Positions 59,633-64,000 of a stretch of DNA of 64,000 nt are shown here, one piece after another. Position numbers and translations under genes: made by a program. The notes under the pieces are model-generated. The model saw only the letters and a list, made by a program, of their open reading frames with translations, was not told the DNA's origin and did not search any database. The stretch is from positions 228,662 to 292,661 of the forward strand of contig NZ_JAOQKJ010000004.1 of NCBI RefSeq assembly GCF_025567405.1, given 5' to 3'. This DNA is from Suilimivivens aceti (lineage in GTDB: Bacteria; Bacillota; Clostridia; Lachnospirales; Lachnospiraceae). Numbering within the stretch: position 1 is the first letter of the stretch; each line of letters opens with the position of its first letter.

Positions 59633-60337
59633 ATGACACTGAAATCATCAATTCTTCTGATTGAAGATGAAGAGAATATCCGTTCCTTTATTGCTACTAC
59701 ACTGAAAAATCAGGGATATAAGATCACTACTGCTTCTACCGGCAGGGAAGGACTGCATCTGTCCGCCTCCCTCTGTCCTGATATTATCCTGTTAGATCTC
59801 GGGCTCCCGGATCTTGACGGCATGGATGTGATAAAACAGCTCCGCGACTGGGGATCCACTCCTATCATCGTGATCTCTGCCAGAAGCCATGAGCAGGAAA
59901 AGGCCAAAGCTCTTGACCTTGGTGCTGATGACTATATCACCAAGCCCTTTGGCACAGTCGAGCTCCTTGCCAGGATCCGCACCTCCCTGCGTCACAGCAG
60001 CCAGTCTGGCTCTGACAGCACCAGCCATACACCGGTTTACCATCATGGAAACCTGACTCTCGATTTTGAAAAGCACCTTGTCACCCTGAACGGGGAAATG
60101 GTACACCTGACCCAGATTGAATTCAAGCTGCTCGGACTCCTTGCCATGAACAGCGGTAAGGTTCTTACCTATTCCTATATCATGGAAAAGATCTGGGGTC
60201 CCTACATAGACAATAATAACCAGATCCTCCGGGTAAACATGGCAAATATCCGTCGTAAGATAGAAGAAAATCCTGCTGCCCCGGAGCATGTCTTTACTGA
60301 GATCGGCATTGGATACAGAATGGCAGAGTGTGATTAA
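59633..60337 (+). CDS. KdpE-like OmpR-family response regulator
   Basis: The 234-residue protein (from the ATG at 59633, GAAAGGA upstream) has a receiver domain with the acidic pair near EDEEN, the phospho-Asp in ILLDLGLPDLDG near residue 53 and the conserved Lys of the ITKPF motif. A C-terminal winged helix has LTQIEFKLLGLLAMNSGKVLT and the NMANIRRKIEENPAAPEH region. It is the partner of the upstream kinase and similar to KdpE. Targets are not visible here. Confidence 0.9.
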   Translation: MTLKSSILLIEDEENIRSFIATTLKNQGYKITTASTGREGLHLSASLCPDIILLDLGLPDLDGMDVIKQLRDWGSTPIIVISARSHEQEKAKALDLGADDYITKPFGTVELLARIRTSLRHSSQSGSDSTSHTPVYHHGNLTLDFEKHLVTLNGEMVHLTQIEFKLLGLLAMNSGKVLTYSYIMEKIWGPYIDNNNQILRVNMANIRRKIEENPAAPEHVFTEIGIGYRMAECD

Positions 60338-60411
60338 CTCTCTGCCACATACTGTAAATAAAATGATTATCTAAAAAGCTCCATACACAGGCTCATGTGG
60401 ATTCAGACCTT

Positions 60412-60440
60412 TTGACCCTGGCATCGTAATGTGCTATGAT
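60412..60440 (+). promoter_or_regulatory. Promoter of the ACT-domain gene
   Basis: TTGACC (60412-60417) and TATGAT (60435-60440) are separated by 17 bp. It separates the ACT-domain gene from the two-component operon; no strong terminator lies between, only a small stem (TGGCAGAG/CTCTGCCA) at the end of the regulator gene. Confidence 0.7.
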
Positions 60441-60481
60441 ATAAATTGCATGGAATCATGCAGAAAGGTATGGAAACCATC

Positions 60482-60886
60482 ATGTTAAAACAAGTTGCTA
60501 TTTTTGCTGAAAATAAAAAGGGAACCTTTCAGGATATCACCCAGATCCTTCAGAATGCCAATATCAATATTCTTGGCTCTGTTACTAACGACGGACCGGA
60601 ATACGGGATCATGCGGCTGATCGTATCCGACACGGAAAAGGCTCTCGCCTCCCTGAAAGAGGGTGGCTATCTCTGTCGTTCCAATGATGTTATTGGCGTA
60701 GAGCTGGAAGATAAAGTAGGTAATCTGAACCAGCTTCTTCTTTCTCTGGAGGCGGGTAATATCAATGTTGACTACATTTATCTGTGCTTTAACAGAGATA
60801 CCGGCAAGCCTGTCCTGATCCTTCATACCAATGAGATCTTCGAGGTTGAAGAATATCTGAAGGGCAAAGGCTTCATACTTGCTTAA
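60482..60886 (+). CDS. Tandem ACT-domain protein
   Basis: The 134-residue protein consists of two ACT domains. It begins MLKQVAIFAENKKGTFQDI; the second repeat has VGNLNQLLLSLEAGNINVDY. Free-standing ACT proteins bind amino acids or other small ligands and regulate transport or enzymes. The ATG at 60482 is taken with AAAGG about 14 bases upstream; an ATG 12 bases earlier is possible. It has its own promoter and terminator, so it is a single-gene unit; ligand unknown. Confidence 0.85.
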   Translation: MLKQVAIFAENKKGTFQDITQILQNANINILGSVTNDGPEYGIMRLIVSDTEKALASLKEGGYLCRSNDVIGVELEDKVGNLNQLLLSLEAGNINVDYIYLCFNRDTGKPVLILHTNEIFEVEEYLKGKGFILA

Positions 60887-60922
60887 AGTAGAGCTGTACC
60901 AAAATATACGACGCAGCAAATT

Positions 60923-60970
60923 AATCCCAGATGAATCTGTGACTTCTCTGTCAGGTGTTCATCTGGGATT
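60923..60970. terminator. Bidirectional terminator between ACT and GNAT genes
   Basis: AATCCCAGATGAA and TTCATCTGGGATT form a perfect 13-bp stem, with TTATTTTTC following on the plus strand. It can end both the plus-strand ACT gene and the minus-strand GNAT gene. Confidence 0.9.
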
Positions 60971-60989
60971 TTATTTTTCTTTCCGTCTG

Positions 60990-61592
60990 CTATAATTTTG
61001 AAAGTATGCTTTCTGCCTCTTCTCTGATCTGCGGAAAATTCTTTGGAAAATCCTGCCCGCTTCTATGCTCTCCAATCATTTTCTCCATCCAGACCATGTG
61101 ATACCATCTGTCGAATTTGTATCCACAGTTATGAAATTCTCCGACCATGTCATACCCCAGATGTCTGTGAAATTCCACACTGTTTTTAGTCAGATACTCA
61201 TCCTCTTCCTCCGGATAGGCAATACAGGCATTCAGATTCAGTATTCCCTGCAGCTTCAGCACCTCCTCCAGTGCATGGTGCAGTTTCCCGCCAATCCCCA
61301 TTTTCCTGCAGCTCTGATCCACATAAATAGATGTTTCCACACACCAGTCATAGGCCTCTCTGTCATGAAAAACACCTACATAGGCATACCCTGCAATCTG
61401 ACCGTCTACTTCTGCTGCCAGATAGGGATATTTCTCCAGCACATGGCAGATCCTTTCACGGAATTCCAAAAGAGAAGGAACCTCATACTCAAAAGTGATC
61501 GCAGTATGTTCTACATAAGGTGCATAAATGGCAAGCAGCTTCTCTGCATCCTCTGGCGAGGCTATCCGGATGTTTACCTTTTTTTCTTCCAT
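60990..61592 (-). CDS. GNAT N-acetyltransferase (phosphinothricin-like)
   Basis: The 200-residue reading (ATG at 61592 with GGAGG upstream) resembles the Pat/Bar/MnaT branch of GNAT enzymes. ITFEYEVPSLLEFRERI is near the start, YAYVGVFHDREAYDWCVETSIYV in the middle, and the acetyl-CoA loop is RKMGIGGKLHHALEE. The HRHLGYDMVGEFHNCGYKF and WYHMVWMEKMI segments follow. Relatives acetylate methionine derivatives, phosphinothricin or other amines. A promoter lies at 61631-61659. Confidence 0.88.
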   Translation of the reverse strand: MEEKKVNIRIASPEDAEKLLAIYAPYVEHTAITFEYEVPSLLEFRERICHVLEKYPYLAAEVDGQIAGYAYVGVFHDREAYDWCVETSIYVDQSCRKMGIGGKLHHALEEVLKLQGILNLNACIAYPEEEDEYLTKNSVEFHRHLGYDMVGEFHNCGYKFDRWYHMVWMEKMIGEHRSGQDFPKNFPQIREEAESILSKL

Positions 61593-61630
61593 AATATTGT
61601 CTCCTCCATCCGTTTTCATCCGTTTTTTCC

Positions 61631-61659
61631 AATATGCACCTGTATTTTCTGTCTGTCAA
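61631..61659 (-). promoter_or_regulatory. Promoter of the GNAT gene
   Basis: TTGACA (61654-61659) and CATATT (61631-61636) are separated by 17 bp on the minus strand, about 39 bp from the ATG at 61592. Confidence 0.6.
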
Positions 61660-61688
61660 CAAGGATTTCTGTGCCAGGTCATCTGGTT

Positions 61689-61788
61689 CTAGCTCAGACA
61701 CCCGTCAACAATATGCACGATCCGCTGGGCACTTTTGGCTACATTCAGATCGTGAGTGATCATCACGACTATATTTCCTTTTTGAGAC
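61689..61788 (-). pseudogene. Tail of an ABC-transporter ATPase
   Basis: On the minus strand the frame reads LSQKGNIVVMITHDLNVAK and SAQRIVHIVDG, ending with a stop at 61689. VVMxTHD is the H-loop region and HIVDG the end of MacB/LolD-like ATPases. Nothing else of the cassette remains. It faces the opposite way to the regulator fragment, with which it overlaps. Confidence 0.65.
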
Positions 61789-61898
61789 AGAAGTTTGCAT
61801 CCCTGAACACACCGGTTCAGATCAAAACCGTCAGAGGAATCGGTTATCGTCTGGAGGTCTTAAAATGGTCCGAAAATTACAGCGTCGCTTTATCCTGA
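61781..61898 (+). pseudogene. C-terminal tail of an OmpR-type response regulator
   Basis: A plus-strand frame carries LRQKFASLNTPVQIKTVRG and IGYRLEV, the recognition-helix and wing end of OmpR/PhoB-type regulators. It overlaps the start of the kinase pseudogene (ATG 61865). Everything upstream of the tail is replaced by the opposite-strand ABC fragment, so a rearrangement joint lies at about 61780-61790. Confidence 0.6.
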
Positions 61899-62882
61899 TC
61901 ACCATGGTCAGTGTCATTTCCATTTTTATATTGATCCTGGCAGTTCTCAATATTTCTGTCAGCTATTCTGCCATGCAGCGTGGCTATGACACCCTACAGG
62001 ACTATGCCATGCGGGATACAGCAGACGGCATAAAAGCTCTGGATACTCCTGACAGAAACTGGTTTGATAACATGCGCGTTCTCTATGTTGCCTATGATTC
62101 TAAAGGAAATATCGAGGACTTTTCTACTGGCGGCAATCCAGACATGACAGAAGCTGCTCTCTTGTCCATGGCCTCCAGTGCATTACAGCAGTCTAAAGAA
62201 AAAGGACGGCTTGGCTCCTACCTCTATCTGCTTTCCGAGACAGAAGATGGCACCTGCCTATACTTCCTTGACTATGGCATGGAAAAATCCATGTCTCTGC
62301 GGCTGCTGCGGATCTGCCTTTATGTTGGACTCCTTGGCATTGTCCTGATCTTTATTCCGGTCTTTTTCCTGTCCAGATGGATCACCAAGCCTGTGCAGAC
62401 CACCTTTGACAAACAGAAGCAGTTTATTGCCGATGCTTCCCATGGATCTGAGCAGCACCGTAAAAAATGCCGCCCTCTCCTTTGAAAGTCTGGCCTTCGA
62501 ATACGAAAAGCAGTTTACCATGGAAATTCAGGATGGTCTTACCATGAACGGTAATGAAGGAAACATCAGACAGCTTGTCACGATCCTTCTTGACAATGCC
62601 TTCAAATATTCAGGCGAACACAGCACAGTAAGTATCTCTCTCTCTTCCCATGGAGACAAAAAAATACTTCTGGTCCGCAATACAGGAAATGGAATCCCTG
62701 CAGAGGACCAGAAGCATATTTTCGAACGTTTCTACAGAAGTGAAGCCTCCCGGAACCGGAAATACGGCGGCTACGGCCTTGGCCTTGCCATTGCAAGCTC
62801 TATTGTCACCGTCCACAAAGGACAGCTTACCGTAAAGAGTGATGAAGCTACCTATACTGCCTTCACAGCCACGTTTTTGTGA
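61865..62882 (+). pseudogene. Sensor histidine kinase with internal deletion
   Basis: The N-terminal part (MVRKLQRRFILITMVSVISI, two helices, an extracellular loop and a HAMP-like region) runs to KQKQFIADASH, which contains the phospho-accepting His. The expected ELKTP and dimerisation helices are missing. After a shift of frame near 62440-62450 the sequence continues DLSSTVKNAALSFESLAFEY, then the N box DNAFKYSG, RNTGNGIPAE and the G2-box GGYGLGLAIAS to 62882. About 60 to 70 codons are lost, with frameshift. The gene cannot make a working kinase and is left over with the regulator tail. Confidence 0.8.
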
Positions 62883-63490
62883 AGGCAGGCTGTTACCTTG
62901 TCAAAATGATCAAGTACATACTGTCCAATGATCGGATCATACATTTTGCCAAGATTTTTCTCTATTTCCTGATAACAGACATCGAATCCCAGCGCCTTCC
63001 GATATCTGCGGTTCGATGTCATGGCATCAATGGAATCACAGATTGCAATGATCCTGGCTCCTACCGGGATCTTCTCTCCTTTCAGGCCATCCGGATAGCC
63101 CTTCCCGTCAAATCTCTCATGATGATGCAGTACGATATCACTGAACTCTGACAGACTTTGGGACTTGCTGAGGATGCCTGCTCCAATGGCGGAATGGGTC
63201 TTCATGATCTCAAATTCCTCATCTGTCAGCCTGCCCTCCTTGTTCAGGATGGCATCCGGTATCCCGATCTTTCCGATATCATGCAGATGCGCCGCAATAT
63301 GGATCTTCCGTATACCCTTCTTTTTCAGCCCGATCAGTTCACATACCTTCAGCGCCATTTCACTGACTCTCTGTGAATGTCCGGCTGTGTAGGCATCCTT
63401 AGCATCCAGTGCCCCTGTGATGCACTCTATGATCTCACGGTACACTTCTTCCTCGTCATCTGTACCTTCGCAGTAATGACATTCTTCCAT
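62852..63490 (-). CDS. HD-GYP domain phosphodiesterase
   Basis: The 212-residue protein is a stand-alone HD-GYP domain. The HD motif is HLHDIGKIGIPDAIL near residue 88, and the GYP motif is HHERFDGKGYPDGLKGEKIP near residue 145. DSIDAMTSNRRYRKALG follows. All residues for the bimetal centre are present, so cyclic di-GMP (or other cyclic dinucleotide) hydrolysis is plausible. The N-terminus is short and Cys-containing (EECHYCEG). Its 3' end overlaps the kinase pseudogene by 31 bp. The small Cys-rich protein gene lies 41 bp upstream. Confidence 0.92.
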   Translation of the reverse strand: MEECHYCEGTDDEEEVYREIIECITGALDAKDAYTAGHSQRVSEMALKVCELIGLKKKGIRKIHIAAHLHDIGKIGIPDAILNKEGRLTDEEFEIMKTHSAIGAGILSKSQSLSEFSDIVLHHHERFDGKGYPDGLKGEKIPVGARIIAICDSIDAMTSNRRYRKALGFDVCYQEIEKNLGKMYDPIIGQYVLDHFDKVTACLHKNVAVKAV

Positions 63491-63531
63491 ATCTTTATCC
63501 TTTCTGTGTCTATCAGCATTCCTGCTGCTTT

Positions 63532-63744
63532 TCAGTTTCCTCTCTGATATCTTGCATTATATTCCCGGTTGATCTCTGCGATCTCCTTTTCACCATCAAT
63601 ATATGGCTGATAAAGTTCAAACGGACTTCCACCGCCAAGCCAGCAGCTCGAACAATTCTCACAGCCACCACCACAATCGAGTGACTCCTTTATGATCTGC
63701 TCTCTTTCTTCCTTCGTGGTATCTTTGATCAGAATGCTCTTCAT
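63532..63744 (-). CDS. Small Cys-rich protein, unknown function
   Basis: The 70-residue protein has MKSILIKDTTKEEREQIIKE, then a Cys-rich segment SLDCGGGCENCSSCWLGGGS (four Cys), then YQPYIDGEKEIAEINREYNA. Similar small proteins are common in Lachnospiraceae, sometimes with misleading names; metal or cluster binding is a guess from the cysteines. It has its own promoter and is followed by the HD-GYP gene. No signal peptide is seen. Confidence 0.75.
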   Translation of the reverse strand: MKSILIKDTTKEEREQIIKESLDCGGGCENCSSCWLGGGSPFELYQPYIDGEKEIAEINREYNARYQRGN

Positions 63745-63769
63745 ACAAATCCCTTTCCTTTCTGTTCCT

Positions 63770-63798
63770 ATTATAAGAATCTCCCCTCTTTTTTACAA
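63770..63798 (-). promoter_or_regulatory. Promoter of the Cys-rich protein gene
   Basis: TTGTAA (63793-63798) and TATAAT (63770-63775) are 17 bp apart on the minus strand, with AAAGGAAAGGG before the ATG at 63744. The remaining bases to 64000 hold no gene I can support. Confidence 0.7.
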
Positions 63799-64000
63799 TA
63801 TGATTTGCCATTCCATGTTCTTTTTTTCCTATTCTTGTGCAATGCTTCCAAATCTATTGTCCTTTCGTTTGGAACTTGCTATGCTCCCATATAGAAGAGA
63901 GTTAAATTCTCAGAGAGCAATTTGGTAAATAGTCAAGAAGTATTTTGAAATGCTTTTCATATAAATGGGTAACTTTAATAGACCTACGGCTTGTTTTTCA

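Noticed and set aside
61065..61898. 277-codon plus-strand frame from opposite the GNAT gene to the kinase
   Set aside because: Most of it is a shadow of the GNAT gene and of the ABC tail. Only the last 40 codons look like real protein (regulator tail).

Overview
The window reads as a chromosome segment from an anaerobic Firmicute of the Lachnospiraceae (Blautia/Dorea/Coprococcus type). Three points support this. The gene order murE-priA-def-fmt-zinc protease-rsmB-rlmN-stp-prkC-rsgA is typical of Clostridia. Several families are Lachnospiraceae or Clostridia hallmarks: the SCIFF peptide with its radical SAM maturase, HemZ, DUF3793, a PPi-dependent phosphofructokinase and a GlmS controlled by a glmS ribozyme. 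A CIRCE element sits in front of groES-groEL. No tRNA, rRNA or CRISPR array was seen. Family assignments come from reading motifs by eye; no database search was run.

Layout. 1-962: end of a flavodoxin/DUF3793 operon with two related inverted repeats (probable metal-regulator boxes), one lying on a good promoter. 963-13350: one long minus-strand operon for translation quality control, peptidoglycan and signalling, from a murE promoter to a terminator after rsgA. 13400-16340: a PfkB-type kinase and recJ. 16359-20373: scfA-scfB-secDF, the SCIFF peptide, its maturase and the SecDF translocase subunit, with a hairpin between peptide and maturase. 20357-24011: a CBS-domain membrane protein, a TIGR04086 membrane protein, a MATE exporter and a small membrane protein. 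24163-27105: DegV and PPi-phosphofructokinase on the plus strand. 27129-33507: a LacI-controlled sugar ABC operon (regulator, lipoprotein, ATPase, permease, alpha/beta hydrolase) with two copies of a 15-bp operator-like sequence. 33598-39993: accessory genes (Gfo/Idh remnant, AAA/PD-(D/E)XK protein, Tim44-like zinc-ribbon membrane protein, chemoreceptor, PepSY lipoprotein).

40121-44861 is the most heavily rearranged stretch: the decayed remains of an integrative conjugative element. It holds a YodL-type gene broken by a frameshift and an amber codon, a nuclease C-terminus, a frameshifted helicase/methylase C-terminus, a 30-codon stub of a DUF6075 gene and three short direct repeats. The only element genes still intact form a small-protein/GNAT pair that looks like a toxin-antitoxin module. 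A nitrilase lies between two copies of an 80-bp hairpin repeat.

44883-55012 returns to core genes: hemZ, glmS with its ribozyme and promoter, a DUF3048 lipoprotein, an MBL hydrolase, rel and groESL. 55121-64000 holds an MGMT-like protein, a degenerate GGDEF protein, a membrane-anchored HEATH metalloprotein, a two-component system related to the C-terminal half of KdpD plus a KdpE-like regulator, an ACT-domain protein and a GNAT acetyltransferase. It also holds the scar of a lost ABC-transporter/two-component locus, an HD-GYP protein and a small Cys-rich protein.

The best leads are: the metal-box promoter that runs into a terminator (possible iron-regulated small RNA), the surviving GNAT module in a dead element, the SCIFF operon, the LacI double operator, the palindrome on the degV promoter, and the promoter-hairpin unit upstream of glmS.
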